Shown piece after piece: positions 53,833-62,790 of a stretch of DNA of 64,000 bases. Numbering within the stretch: the first letter of the stretch is position 1; each line of letters opens with the position of its first letter. Location of the stretch: NCBI RefSeq assembly GCF_003815675.1, contig NZ_CP033918.1, forward strand, positions 186,001 to 250,000, given 5' to 3'. The notes under the pieces were generated by a model. That model was not told the DNA's origin and did not search any database. It saw nothing but the letters and a program-made list of their open reading frames with translations. The position numbers were made by a program, and so were the translations under genes. The DNA comes from Chryseobacterium sp. G0186. Lineage in GTDB: Bacteria; Bacteroidota; Bacteroidia; Flavobacteriales; Weeksellaceae.

Positions 53833-54132
53833 TTATCTTAAACTAGTCAACTTCTGTTCTAAAGCAGCTTCTGAAAGTACCCCTGAACTGCGCCAAACCT
53901 CTACATTATTTTTTAAAACCACAAAAGTTGGAACTGATCTTATTCCGTATTTAATGGCCAATTCCTGTTGCTGATCTACATCTACCTGATGCACATTCAG
54001 CCAGTCTTCCAGCCTCTCTTTTAAGGTATTCACTACAGGCATCATCATTTTGCATGGATGGCACCATTCAGCATAAAACTGTAACAGCATCAATGAATCA
54101 ATTTCCTGTACGTTCTGATTTTTCTCTGTCAT
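53833..54132 (-). CDS. Thioredoxin family protein
   Basis: The 99-residue protein is a single thioredoxin fold with the active site WCHPCKMM (CHPC in place of CGPC) at about 28-35. The cis-Pro region is RSVPTFVVLKNN. It has no signal peptide, so it works in the cytoplasm. A -7 element TAATTTTG lies at 54160-54153 on its strand, upstream of a start near 54149. It precedes the DUF2938 gene by 11 nt. Confidence 0.88.
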   Translation of the reverse strand: MTEKNQNVQEIDSLMLLQFYAEWCHPCKMMMPVVNTLKERLEDWLNVHQVDVDQQQELAIKYGIRSVPTFVVLKNNVEVWRSSGVLSEAALEQKLTSLR

Positions 54133-54152
54133 TATTGTAATATTTATTGATA

Positions 54153-54187
54153 CAAAATTAGAGAAGACCTATGTCGGTTAGCTGACA
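54153..54187 (-). promoter_or_regulatory. Thioredoxin promoter element and upstream palindrome
   Basis: TAATTTTG (54160-54153 on the minus strand) fits the -7 consensus. TGTCGGTTAGCTGACA (54172-54187) is a 16-bp palindrome with one mismatched pair, centred about 30 nt upstream of the predicted start, over the -33 region. This is more a repressor than an activator position. The regulator is unknown. Confidence 0.4.
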
Positions 54188-54304
54188 CAAAGCAGGGTGA
54201 AAATGGCACAAATCAAAGTTTTTTTAATGAATATGAAAAGGATAAACAGGAAGTTATTGTAAATTTTGATTTAAAACATGGAATACTATTTTTTACATCT
54301 TCTT

Positions 54305-55384
54305 TTAACCTGTTATTTTTCTCATCAGCATTTCCAATGGACCCTGTTTGAACCTTTTGCTCCAAATTTTGCTGAAATAAATACTTAGAATAAAAAAAAC
54401 TACAGAATATAATAGAATAGAAAGCGGAGGTACAGGGACTTTCTCACTCGTTATTCCTGAATAGTCATTACCCTGTAACAAGGCAAATACTACAACCCCA
54501 ATGCTGAGATGGGACACATAATGAGTAAGTGTCATTTGTCCGGTTTTTGCAAGGTCTATGGCCCATGTTTTCTCAGAAATGTATTGACTGATAAACATAA
54601 AACCTGCAATAATCATCATTCCAAAGCCAATGGTATTCAGAATAAAAGGCAATACCGGAGGAATGTAATCGGCATGAATGAATTCACGTACCTCTGCGCT
54701 TATATTGAAAAAAGTACTTCCGTATCGAAATCCCTCTACAAAAAGATATATTCCTAAACCTATCCCGAACATTCTTCGCTGGGTATGCTTCAAAGTCCAG
54801 TTGAGTCTTCCGAGATAAAGACCAAGAGCAAAATAAGCAAACCAGGGAAATATAGGATTCCAGCCATTATAAAATGTATTTCTGAGAAAACCGGAAACCG
54901 TCCAGAAATCAGTATAGGTAAGGGTGGTAAAATTCCAACCGGTTTCAAAAGGAATGATTAATAATAACAGGTGAAATAAGATAACCGCAATGGTTGCTGC
55001 AATCAGGTAGTATTTTTTATCCATGAAGATCAACAATGCACCGATGCTCATATAACCTCCATAAAGATGAAGAATATCCGCAGGCCACCAACAATAAAAC
55101 AATATTCCGAATACAAAAAGAAAGAGTGCTCTTTTAAGAATTGTATGGCGAAGATTTTTTCTGTCCTCCGAAGTATATTCCTGAATCCTATTGGTCATTA
55201 AGGCGACTCCCATTCCTGCAAGGATCACAAAAACGGTACTGGAATGTCCACTGAAGAGTACCAGAATCTTTCCAAGAGGTGAAGGATCATCATGATTACC
55301 GAATACCATATTGAAATTGACAATAAACATCCCGAAGATAGCATAGGCACGGGCCAGATCGAATCCTATAATTCTTTTTTTCAT
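54305..55384 (-). CDS. DUF418 family membrane protein
   Basis: From the ATG at 55384 the protein has about 359 residues; a TTG at 55405 would add seven. It has about ten membrane helices. The N-terminal RIIGFDLARAYAIFGMFIVNFNMVFG and the YVSHLSIGVVVFALL segment match the DUF418 and acyltransferase-like families (YeiB type). These are thought to transfer acyl groups or move small molecules; the function is not established. It is preceded upstream by the Crp/Fnr gene on the same strand, with a 150-nt gap. Confidence 0.82.
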   Translation of the reverse strand: MKKRIIGFDLARAYAIFGMFIVNFNMVFGNHDDPSPLGKILVLFSGHSSTVFVILAGMGVALMTNRIQEYTSEDRKNLRHTILKRALFLFVFGILFYCWWPADILHLYGGYMSIGALLIFMDKKYYLIAATIAVILFHLLLLIIPFETGWNFTTLTYTDFWTVSGFLRNTFYNGWNPIFPWFAYFALGLYLGRLNWTLKHTQRRMFGIGLGIYLFVEGFRYGSTFFNISAEVREFIHADYIPPVLPFILNTIGFGMMIIAGFMFISQYISEKTWAIDLAKTGQMTLTHYVSHLSIGVVVFALLQGNDYSGITSEKVPVPPLSILLYSVVFFILSIYFSKIWSKRFKQGPLEMLMRKITG

Positions 55385-55534
55385 GCTGTATAATATTTGC
55401 AGCAAAAATCAAGATTCGTATTGGGGATTCCTTTGACAAAAGTCAAAAAATAAATTAGGTGAAAATTGGAAATGAAAAGTAAGAAATTTATTGTAATTTA
55501 AAAATATCCCCACTTTTTAATGACTGGGTTTATT

Positions 55535-56101
55535 TTATATTTTGGATCTTATCCTGCTCAATGTTTCCAGGGAAATACCAAGATAGGAGGCAATATGGGT
55601 AAGCTTTAAATGGTGAAAATATTCAGGGGATTTTTTCAAAAGAGCTTCATAACGTTCTTTGGCGCTTAAGGTATGAAAATCAAAAAGTCGGTCCTCCAGC
55701 CATATGATGTAAAGCTCTGTCAATAAAATATCATATTCCAACAATAAAGGGAACTCCTTTTTTATGGCTTCAAAAGAGGAATAATCTACCGTTTCTACCG
55801 TTACATCAGTCAGACATTCAATCATTTCCTTGCTTGGCTTTTGGTCAATATAACTTTTAAAGGAAATGGCAATATCATCCTTAAAGAAAAATTCGGTGGT
55901 GATTTCCTTTCTGTCGGAGTAAAAAAACTTTCGGGCAACTCCGCTGATTATCAATCGGCTCTTTCGGCATACATCGCCTTGCTGTAATACTATTTCTCCT
56001 TTTTTAAAATGCTCTATCGTTGTGATCTTGTCAAGAGCTTCAAGGGTTTTTTGATCAAAGCGGGAAGTCAAGACCTTAATTTTCTCAATATGTTCTGTCA
56101 T
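55535..56101 (-). CDS. Crp/Fnr family transcriptional regulator
   Basis: From the ATG at 56101 the protein has about 188 residues; a TTG at 56134 is less likely. It has a cNMP-binding-like beta roll (about 10-110) and a C-terminal HTH ending ASYLGISLETLSRIRSKI. The recognition helix carries E-x-x-S-R, the pattern of CRP and FNR that reads TGA/TCA half-sites. Two palindromes with TGA-N-TCA geometry occur in the window (57650-57665 and 63860-63877), and it is a plausible regulator of them. No clear cAMP cassette or cluster cysteines are seen. Confidence 0.87.
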   Translation of the reverse strand: MTEHIEKIKVLTSRFDQKTLEALDKITTIEHFKKGEIVLQQGDVCRKSRLIISGVARKFFYSDRKEITTEFFFKDDIAISFKSYIDQKPSKEMIECLTDVTVETVDYSSFEAIKKEFPLLLEYDILLTELYIIWLEDRLFDFHTLSAKERYEALLKKSPEYFHHLKLTHIASYLGISLETLSRIRSKI

Positions 56102-56163
56102 AATTTTTACATCATTAGTTATAGTTTCCAGCAAATTTCGGAGAAATAAAATTCTGTTTTACC

Positions 56164-57138
56164 TTAATGCTTGTGATTTTTACGATATTGAAGTGGGGTA
56201 ACTCCCGTTTGTTTCTTAAAAAAACGTCCAAAATAAGAATCATCTGTAAAGTTAAGATTCATGGCGATCATGGAAACCGCATCCCGGGTTTGTATAAGGC
56301 GTGATTTGGCTTCCTGTATAAGCTGTTTCTGAATAAAATGACTCGCAGGAAATCCTGTAATTTCTTTGATGACATCATTTAGGTGATTGGGATGTACATG
56401 CAGGAGATCAGCATAATCTGCCACCATTTTTTTCTCTATAAAATGTTGGTTGACCAGTAACTGAAACTGAGCTGCCAGCTGATCTTTTCTGGATAATGAG
56501 AATGCATTGGCAGATATTTTTTTATTGTAAATACGCTCGGCTTCCAATAAAATAACATTCAGAAACATACGGGTCAGCAGATCATCATTAAATGTTGTTT
56601 TCTGACACTTTTCACTGTTTAACTTCCAGAACAAATGCTCCATCATTTGGATTTCCCGTTCCAAAAGCTTGATAAACGGTTCCTGATTCATCTGAAAAAA
56701 AGGAAACTGGTTGAGCTTGATTTGATGCTTAATGCAGAGAAGAAAATAATCGGAATCGAACATACAGGAAATTCCCTTTATGTCTTCGCTCCAATGCTGT
56801 ACAGCATGCAATTGATTTTCACCAATAAAGTAGAGGGTTCCAGGCTTAAAGTGGTAGGACTGATGGCCTATGGTTTCTGTTATTTTCCCTTCAGTCAGGA
56901 GGACAATGCTGTAAAATTTCCGTCTTGTCTGCTTTTCTTCTATGGTTTTTTGCCCCTTTTTAAGATCCTCCAATTTGGCAATTTCTAAAAAAACATTTCC
57001 ATGCGTATAGCTGATATCATTGCATTCTTCACAGAAAGATACCGATGCATCATTCAGGTAAAAATCCTTAAAATCCTGTTCATTTCGCAGTTCTTTAATT
57101 TCAGTCTGTTTCTCTGCTGTTTTTTCGGAAGATCTCAT
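56164..57138 (-). CDS. AraC family transcriptional regulator with N-terminal cupin-like domain
   Basis: The 324-residue protein has an N-terminal sensing region (about 60-180, cupin-like: HQSYHFKPGTLYFIGENQLHAV). The C-terminal AraC double HTH lies at about 220-322 (ADYADLLHVHPNHLNDVIKEITGFPASHFIQ, then MNLNFTDDSYFGRFFKKQTGVTPLQYRK). It lies just upstream of the Crp/Fnr gene on the same strand with a 62-nt gap. The target and effector are unknown. Confidence 0.9.
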   Translation of the reverse strand: MRSSEKTAEKQTEIKELRNEQDFKDFYLNDASVSFCEECNDISYTHGNVFLEIAKLEDLKKGQKTIEEKQTRRKFYSIVLLTEGKITETIGHQSYHFKPGTLYFIGENQLHAVQHWSEDIKGISCMFDSDYFLLCIKHQIKLNQFPFFQMNQEPFIKLLEREIQMMEHLFWKLNSEKCQKTTFNDDLLTRMFLNVILLEAERIYNKKISANAFSLSRKDQLAAQFQLLVNQHFIEKKMVADYADLLHVHPNHLNDVIKEITGFPASHFIQKQLIQEAKSRLIQTRDAVSMIAMNLNFTDDSYFGRFFKKQTGVTPLQYRKNHKH

Positions 57139-57264
57139 GCCTTAAAGATAAGGATAGATTACTGCTTTTGGTGAAGCAAAGTCCCTATAAAGTACATAGA
57201 AAATTTGTATAAGGCAGCCGTTCTTCATGAATGGCTGCATTATTACCCTTTATTTGGAGGATGA

Positions 57265-57600
57265 TTACTCATTCAATAACGGTCTTGGGTCAAACAGGAC
57301 TTTAAAAGAATGAATCTTTTCGTTAATAATCTGATACCATCCGGAAGCCAATACAGTCTTATTTCCCATGTTGATGTGATACCAGAAACACACATCTTCA
57401 CCGGACGTAAAAGCTTTAAGGACTTCATATTTAAGCTTCATCTGCTTCATATCATTAATGTATGCTGATGCGCTTTCTCTTGTTCCTAATACCCCTGTAA
57501 ATTTAAAATCAGGATTAAGGCAGCTTGCTGCTTTGTCAAAATCTTCCTCATTCAGATATTGGATAAACTGTTCTGCAACGTTTGGATTTGTATTGTTCAT
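57265..57600 (-). CDS. NTF2-like (SnoaL-type) protein
   Basis: The 111-residue protein has the cone-shaped NTF2 fold with an N-terminal helix pair (AEQFIQYLNEEDFDKAASCLNPDFKFTGVLG) and a curved sheet ending SFKVLFDPRPLL. Members are steroid-isomerase-like, hydrolase-like or simply ligand-binding proteins; the substrate is unknown. Its promoter has a TAACTTTG -7 element and a perfect Crp-like palindrome at -41.5, which makes it a likely activator-controlled gene. Confidence 0.82.
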   Translation of the reverse strand: MNNTNPNVAEQFIQYLNEEDFDKAASCLNPDFKFTGVLGTRESASAYINDMKQMKLKYEVLKAFTSGEDVCFWYHINMGNKTVLASGWYQIINEKIHSFKVLFDPRPLLNE

Positions 57601-57619
57601 AAATATTATTTTATGGAAG

Positions 57620-57665
57620 CAAAGTTAGCGGATCACTAATGATACGTGCTGTGACGATCGTCACA
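57620..57665 (-). promoter_or_regulatory. Crp-type activator promoter of the NTF2-like gene
   Basis: TGTGACGATCGTCACA (57650-57665) is a perfect 16-bp palindrome with the CRP core TGTGA-N6-TCACA. On the minus strand TAACTTTG (57627-57620) fits the -7 consensus and predicts +1 at about 57616. The palindrome centre is then 41.5 nt upstream, the class II activator position. There is no TTG at -33, as expected for a promoter that needs the activator. Confidence 0.7.
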
Positions 57666-57803
57666 AAATTGAGGACAATAATTAAAAAAGACAGATAGGT
57701 TTTGCAATACCATAAAATTTATAACCTAAAGCAGAAGTTCTGTTTCAATATTTCTTACATTCACAATACTGAATTTTAAAATATAAATTAAAACATTAGC
57801 AAT

Positions 57804-58307
57804 ATGGAAATAAGGACTGTAGATTCATTTATCGATTATTATGAAAAAATTCGTGGAAGAACCAACCGGATTATTGAAATTGTTCCGCCGGAACATATTG
57901 ATTTTACCTATAAACCCGGGAAGTTTACCATTGGCGATCAGATAAGACACATTGCTACTATTGAACGTTATATGTACGGAGAAACCATTTCCGGAAGAAA
58001 AAGCGCCTATCCGGGTTGTGGAAAAGAGTTAGCCGATGGATATGAAAATACGGTCAGCTTTTTCAATGAAATGCACAGGCAAACTCTGGAGATTATAAAG
58101 GGGTTTTCTGATGAAGACCTTACCCGTAAATGTCTTACTCCTGCCAACAGTGAAATTTCAATATGGAAATGGCTTCGGGCGATGATTGAGCATGAAATCC
58201 ATCACAGGGCAGAATTATATATTTACCTGAATCTGCTCGATGTAAAAATGCCCCAGATCTATGGGTTTTCAGCAGAAGAAGTTCAGTATTTGAGTGTGGA
58301 ATTATAA
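57804..58307 (+). CDS. DinB family protein
   Basis: The 167-residue protein has the four-helix DinB/YfiT fold. The putative metal-binding histidines are in the first helix region (IRHIATIERYMYG) and in the late helix EHEIHHRAELYIYLN. Family members are thiol S-transferases or maleylpyruvate-isomerase-like enzymes, often with bacillithiol or mycothiol, and the activity here is unknown. It is divergent from the NTF2-like gene and could share the Crp-type site 139 nt upstream. Confidence 0.87.
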   Translation: MEIRTVDSFIDYYEKIRGRTNRIIEIVPPEHIDFTYKPGKFTIGDQIRHIATIERYMYGETISGRKSAYPGCGKELADGYENTVSFFNEMHRQTLEIIKGFSDEDLTRKCLTPANSEISIWKWLRAMIEHEIHHRAELYIYLNLLDVKMPQIYGFSAEEVQYLSVEL

Positions 58308-58383
58308 TCTTTAAAAATCACTAATTTTCAGATTATAAAACAGATTGAGGTTAATTTGTATATTAGCTTTCCAAAAAATAATA

Positions 58384-60159
58384 ATGACCAAATTCTTTAT
58401 CATTCCTTTATTCTTCCTGGTAAATTTTGCATATGCACAGGCCAATCTGGAATTAAAGCCGGGAGATACCTTACACTATTCACCCCAATCCAATAAACCT
58501 GTATGGATATCCATTCAGTCCAATGATGCTAATTTGGCGGCAGCTTTATTCATGGATGGGAAAAAAATAAAAGAACAGGATGAATCCAAAGGAATAAAAA
58601 GTGTTGAACGGTTATACTTTGCTCCGGAAAAAAACAAAAAATATCAGCTGAAAGTCTGGGCGAAATCATATGCTGAAAAAAGTAAAACGGCTACAGTTTC
58701 CATTACAGAATCCAAGAATACAGCGATATTGAATGCTCCGTTTACTTCAACCCAGTTTGTGGAAGATCTCCATACGTTCCGTTCCATCAGAGAGCGGGCA
58801 AATTCCGGATTGTATGTCTATAGGAGCAAACCACAGACCGACAGCCTATATCAAAAGGCGGAAGAAGAAGCAAGAAACTGCAAAAGTATTTTTGATTTTT
58901 ATAAAGTGATCGCTAAACTCACTGGTTTCGAGGGAAGCTGCCACAATTACACAGATCTGCCTAACCACGCCTCCTATTATTTAACTCAAAAACCTGAATA
59001 TTTACCTATTACCCTTAAAAATATTGATGGACGTTTACTGCAGGACTCCAAGGAAGTTGCCATTCCCCTTGGTGCGGAGATTTTATCCATTAATGGAATT
59101 TCCTCAAAAGAAATCATCAGCCGTTTTTCTCAATATTATTTTTCTGACGGTTATTCTATGCCCTACAAGGAGACAACAGGCTTTGAGAGAGGAATGCTTG
59201 ATAAATTTTATATAGAGTTTGGTACCCATAAAAACTATACGATTCGTTATCAATTGAATAATCAGATGCGTGAGATTACTTTGTCTGGAATTCCGTTAGA
59301 CCATTTTAAAAAACTACAGGAGTCGCGGCACTCGCTAGTATTTGATAAAAAACTTCTGGCTGAGAAATACAGTCTGACAAAAGAGGGTACGGGAATCTAT
59401 CGTTTATCAGTAAGAGGTTTTGATTTTGCAACCGGTAAAGAAGATCCTGCCTATAAAAAATTCAGTAGTTTTCTTGATCAGATGATGGATACCCTTGAAC
59501 GTGAGAAAATAGAAAACTTAATCATTGATTTGAGAGGAAATACCGGAGGGACAGGTGCCCTTTACGAAAAAGTTTTTTCATATCTTACACAGCGTCCTTT
59601 CCGCGACAGTCATTATGCTTATACCAAGTTTAATGAAATTCCAATGGATGAAAGACTGGTAATTACTCCTCTTTTTCTGTCCAATGGAGTAACGGATAAG
59701 AACGGGCTGAATGCATACTTCAAGAGTCTTTATCCAAAACATGTTCAGGGAAAATACTATTGGGCAGATGACAAAAACCCTCTTATTTTACCTAATGAAA
59801 GAACCTTTAAAGGACAGCTTTACCTGCTTGTAGACCAACGTGTAGCTTCAGCAGCTTCCCATTTGGCCTCACTAATTAAATCCTACACTAATGCTATTGT
59901 CATTGGAAAAGAAACGGTTGGTGGATATTATGAGCATAACGGGCATTTTCCTGTTGTTTATGAACTTCCCAATACAGGAATTCAGACAGGGTTTTCCATT
60001 GTTCATGTTATTCAGGATGCCCAAAATCTTCCAGACCAGAAAAGAGGACAGGGAATTATTCCTCATATGACAATACAGCAAACTGATCAGGAGTTTTTAG
60101 ACCAGACTGATGTTTATCTCAAAAGAGTACTGGAACTTCAGAAACAAAATAATAAATAA
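58384..60159 (+). CDS. Secreted S41 family peptidase
   Basis: From the ATG at 58384 the protein has about 591 residues with a signal peptide (MTKFFIIPLFFLVNFAYAQ). Residues about 20-110 form a beta-rich domain. A helical region leads into an S41 catalytic core with LIIDLRGNTGG, the nucleophile Ser in RVASAASHLASL, and Lys in VIGKETVGGYYEHNG. It lacks an obvious PDZ domain, unlike the other S41 enzyme in this window. It degrades or processes extracytoplasmic proteins. A terminator follows. The upstream TTG at 58345 is rejected, since it puts residues before the signal peptide. Confidence 0.87.
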   Translation: MTKFFIIPLFFLVNFAYAQANLELKPGDTLHYSPQSNKPVWISIQSNDANLAAALFMDGKKIKEQDESKGIKSVERLYFAPEKNKKYQLKVWAKSYAEKSKTATVSITESKNTAILNAPFTSTQFVEDLHTFRSIRERANSGLYVYRSKPQTDSLYQKAEEEARNCKSIFDFYKVIAKLTGFEGSCHNYTDLPNHASYYLTQKPEYLPITLKNIDGRLLQDSKEVAIPLGAEILSINGISSKEIISRFSQYYFSDGYSMPYKETTGFERGMLDKFYIEFGTHKNYTIRYQLNNQMREITLSGIPLDHFKKLQESRHSLVFDKKLLAEKYSLTKEGTGIYRLSVRGFDFATGKEDPAYKKFSSFLDQMMDTLEREKIENLIIDLRGNTGGTGALYEKVFSYLTQRPFRDSHYAYTKFNEIPMDERLVITPLFLSNGVTDKNGLNAYFKSLYPKHVQGKYYWADDKNPLILPNERTFKGQLYLLVDQRVASAASHLASLIKSYTNAIVIGKETVGGYYEHNGHFPVVYELPNTGIQTGFSIVHVIQDAQNLPDQKRGQGIIPHMTIQQTDQEFLDQTDVYLKRVLELQKQNNK

Positions 60160-60165
60160 AACAGG

Positions 60166-60199
60166 CAGTCACAAATGATAAAATTGTGGCTGTTTTTTT
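60166..60199 (+). terminator. Terminator after the secreted S41 peptidase gene
   Basis: CAGTCACAA (60166-60174) pairs with TTGTGGCTG (60184-60192) through nine bases including one G-T pair, followed by seven T. It starts 6 nt after the stop codon. Confidence 0.85.
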
Positions 60200-60638
60200 A
60201 AATTGAACAGTAAATGACTGCATATCTCTCTTTGTGGTGTGAAAAAATATTTTCCATAAATGATTGGTATTGTTTTGTTATACAGTATTTTATTGACTTA
60301 TTTGGATAAGTGATAAATAGGAGTTATCATCAAAAGTCGTAGAACTACTACAAATTTTCAGATTGATGCCTGAAAATTTTTTGAATATGAATAACCGCTT
60401 TATATTTGTTATACCAAGAGTCAATTACAAAATAGTATTAACGATTAAAATTTATAGATCATGGCAACAAATTCAAACGGAATCTTAACTATTCTGTTCT
60501 AGCTCTTCTGGGTATTACCGCTTTTTAAAATTTGATTATTTGTATTCAATAGATGATCCGGGGTTCTTACTCCGGGGTTATCTCCTGATGTTAAATAGGA
60601 AAGGAAATATTCAATAATTTTTAAAGATTTATAACAAT
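60200..60638 (+). other. Intergenic region with a promoter and a short frameshifted ORF
   Basis: TTG (60381-60383), a 17-nt spacer and TATATTTG (60401-60408) form a good flavobacterial promoter with a start near 60412. An ATG at 60461 opens a 13-codon ORF (MATNSNGILTILF) ending at TAG 60500. A +2 shift would continue it as ALLGITAF to 60528, so it may be a decayed 22-residue hydrophobic peptide. The Imm51 gene follows, so its leader is about 227 nt. Confidence 0.5.
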
Positions 60639-60989
60639 ATGGACATTAATAATTTTAAAGAAACAATTAACCCTTTTTTCTGGGTGGAGCATGGCAATAG
60701 CTTTTCAGTATGCTTAAATGCAGGAACTTATAAACAGGAAATTTTTGATTCAAGACTTGATGAAGGATTTGAGGGAAGTGGTTATGACTGGGGATCGTTG
60801 GCTCAGATTTTTCTTGAGGAGAAAAGACCTGACTTGAGTGACAGTATCCGTTTTGATCCGGAGGGAGATATGTTTTGTGCCTATTCTTCGGATGGAAATA
60901 AACTGAAGGACTTCATCCTTGATTTTAAAACGGCCTGCGAAAACAAGGACATCATCATGGACCTATTTTCAAGAGCAGAGCTTGACTAG
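60639..60989 (+). CDS. Imm51 family immunity protein
   Basis: The 116-residue acidic protein matches the Imm51 family: IFDSRLDEGFEGSGYDWGSLAQIFLEEKRPDL, then IRFDPEGDMFCAYSSDGNKLKDFI. Imm51 proteins neutralise toxin domains of polymorphic or contact-dependent toxin systems. No toxin gene, Rhs/LXG carrier or secretion gene lies in the window. It may be an orphan immunity gene that protects against toxins of competitors. It is the first gene of a three-gene string on the plus strand, behind a clear promoter. Confidence 0.85.
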   Translation: MDINNFKETINPFFWVEHGNSFSVCLNAGTYKQEIFDSRLDEGFEGSGYDWGSLAQIFLEEKRPDLSDSIRFDPEGDMFCAYSSDGNKLKDFILDFKTACENKDIIMDLFSRAELD

Positions 60990-61041
60990 ATCGGATGAAG
61001 GTAAAGCTTTACTTAAATTTTAATCTAATTCATCAATTAAT

Positions 61042-61536
61042 ATGAAAAAAATATTTTCTGAACTTAAAGGCTTTGTCATATACAGTCCGGAGCTTTTAGC
61101 ACAATATCTTCGGGATCATAATCTTCAGGGCAATAATATTTTGAAATATTTTGTTGAAAACGAACATGGAGATGAAATAACAAAATCAGGAATTGCGATT
61201 CCGTTAATAGGAGTGGAAGAGGGATATTACTCTTTTTGTCTTTCAACAAATGAAGAACATATTCTGGGAAATGGAGAAGTAGCAGTGCAGTCTGATGGCT
61301 GGATTTACCATACAACCAATAATGAATTAAGGGTTGTAGGTATTGGTTATTTAAAGGATATTTCAGCCATTAATGATGAAAACAGCATTAAACTTAATCT
61401 GGAAAACGGATGGTCTTCTCTGAGAATAAGAGCGGGAATAAAGGATGGGGAGCGGTTATTCGAACTTAATACCCAAAAACAGGAGGTTAAGCCAAACTTT
61501 AGCGGAGATGTGACCACAACGTATTATTATAGCTAA
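61042..61536 (+). CDS. Uncharacterised protein in an immunity-like cluster
   Basis: The 164-residue acidic protein has no signal peptide or membrane helix. A beta-rich core (GYYSFCLSTNEEHILGNGEVAVQSDGWIYHTTN, then LKLNLENGWSSLRIRAGIKDGERLFELNT) gives it the general look of SUKH- or Imm-type proteins, but no specific family was recognised. It lies 52 nt after Imm51 and 13 nt before the next gene. Its position suggests a second orphan immunity protein. Confidence 0.65.
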   Translation: MKKIFSELKGFVIYSPELLAQYLRDHNLQGNNILKYFVENEHGDEITKSGIAIPLIGVEEGYYSFCLSTNEEHILGNGEVAVQSDGWIYHTTNNELRVVGIGYLKDISAINDENSIKLNLENGWSSLRIRAGIKDGERLFELNTQKQEVKPNFSGDVTTTYYYS

Positions 61537-61549
61537 AATACTATAGGTA

Positions 61550-62077
61550 ATGGCATATATAAATATCGTGATGTCTCTAAAGGACTTTTTCAGATATGTG
61601 GAGGATATTCTGGAAAAGTATAATGGCGTTTTTCTTGTTGCAGAAAAAAACCAAAATGATACAATTGATATCAGAAATATTTCAATAGGTTGTTCTGAAA
61701 TTGAAATTGATGAATGCAGGGCAAAGAATCTTAGATTTTTCATTCTGTCAGAACCTGTTACAGAAATTTCCCGGGACTATATTTATGATGATGAAATAGC
61801 TTCTCTTGTAATAGTCGGAGAAGGAGGAAGGGTGACGGAAAATACCATTGAGCGTATTTATCTGAGAGTTCTTTCTAAAAAGCCTCATAAAAATACAGTA
61901 AGGATCCTGAATGCTATTAGAAATAAACTTAAAAAAGATGTTGAAATTGGAATAGGGGTACAAGGAGGTTCAATGCTTCATGATCAATATTTTTATCAAA
62001 AACAGCTTGTCAGCAAAAAAGTTTTTAAAATTGATTTTTACAATGATAAAGCCGGAACCCTTATGGTGAAAGAATAA
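61550..62077 (+). CDS. Uncharacterised protein in an immunity-like cluster
   Basis: The protein has up to 175 residues; a later ATG at 61571 (MSLKDFFRYVED) is an equally good start. It is acidic at the N-terminus and more basic in the C-terminal half (KKPHKNTVRILNAIRNKLKKD). The C-terminal part contains a beta pattern with GVQGGSMLHDQYFYQK. No family was recognised. It is the last gene of the string, 13 nt after the preceding gene and followed by tRNA-Ser. Confidence 0.6.
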   Translation: MAYINIVMSLKDFFRYVEDILEKYNGVFLVAEKNQNDTIDIRNISIGCSEIEIDECRAKNLRFFILSEPVTEISRDYIYDDEIASLVIVGEGGRVTENTIERIYLRVLSKKPHKNTVRILNAIRNKLKKDVEIGIGVQGGSMLHDQYFYQKQLVSKKVFKIDFYNDKAGTLMVKE

Positions 62078-62188
62078 ATCAATTGATATTCAGTTTATTT
62101 ACTAAACTTTTTTTCTTTGAAATAACATTGATAACCGTTCTGGTCATCACCGAAATACCCATAAATACTAATTTTATTAAAAAATATT

Positions 62189-62218
62189 TTGTCAGTAATA
62201 AAAAAGTTTCTATATTTG
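62189..62218 (+). promoter_or_regulatory. Promoter of tRNA-Ser
   Basis: TTG (62189-62191), exactly 19 nt, and TATATTTG (62211-62218) match the flavobacterial consensus without a mismatch. Transcription would start near 62222, about 31 nt before the mature tRNA. Confidence 0.85.
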
Positions 62219-62252
62219 CACCACTGAAAACAACGATACTATCGGAGTTTAA

Positions 62253-62337
62253 GGAGAGATGGCAGAGTGGTCGATTGCGATAGTCTTGAAAACTATTGAC
62301 TGTAACAGGTCCGGGGGTTCGAATCCCTCTCTCTCCG
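62253..62337 (+). tRNA. tRNA-Ser (anticodon TGA)
   Basis: The 85-nt gene has the acceptor stem GGAGAGA (62253-62259) pairing with TCTCTCC (62330-62336), discriminator G at 62337, and an anticodon stem ATAGT/ACTAT around CTTGAAA with anticodon TGA at 62287-62289. A long variable arm of the class II type and the T loop GTTCGAATC are present. The CCA end is not encoded. It reads UCA and other UCN serine codons. A terminator follows at 62363. Confidence 0.95.
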
Positions 62338-62362
62338 CGAGTGGGAAACCAAAATAAGCTAG

Positions 62363-62399
62363 AGCGCTGTAAACATCAATGTTTACAGCGCTTTTTTTT
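62363..62399 (+). terminator. Terminator of tRNA-Ser
   Basis: A perfect 14-bp stem (62363-62376 and 62379-62392, around AGCGCTGTAAACAT) with a 2-nt loop is followed by eight T. Confidence 0.95.
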
Positions 62400-62790
62400 A
62401 GTGCTAGTATCAAAAAAAATCAAAATAGGTCACGATTTTACTCTCGGAACATAAGAGTAGTATAAATCTCTCTGAAACATACGTAGAAATTCCTGAATTG
62501 GAAATACAAAATTTCTGATATTGATATTACAAAGATAGATCCCGTTTTCATAGTTGATTATGGTTTTCGGCTTCGAAGTGTACGTAAATGTGGAAACAAT
62601 ACTGATGAAGTAGATTAAAGCTTCAAAAAAATCATCTTTTCAGTTTTTATATAAAGAATAATTTCTTTATGAGTTAAAGGCAGGTGCAATATTCTTATTT
62701 AAAAATAGCATATTATTTGTAGCTTTTTAAAAAGAACAAATGGAAAAAGCAGCTAAAAAAAAGATTCGTCCCTTACAGAAACAAAACCGC
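62400..62790. other. AT-rich intergenic region downstream of tRNA-Ser
   Basis: No integrase fragment, attachment-site repeat of the tRNA 3' end, or gene with coding character was found here. A 39-codon plus-strand frame beginning at ATG 62740 overlaps the convergent LRR gene and is not considered real. Confidence 0.4.

Noticed and set aside
62253..62790. tRNA-Ser as integration site of a mobile element
   Set aside because: No repeat of the tRNA 3' end and no integrase were found; the terminator at 62363-62399 is intact.
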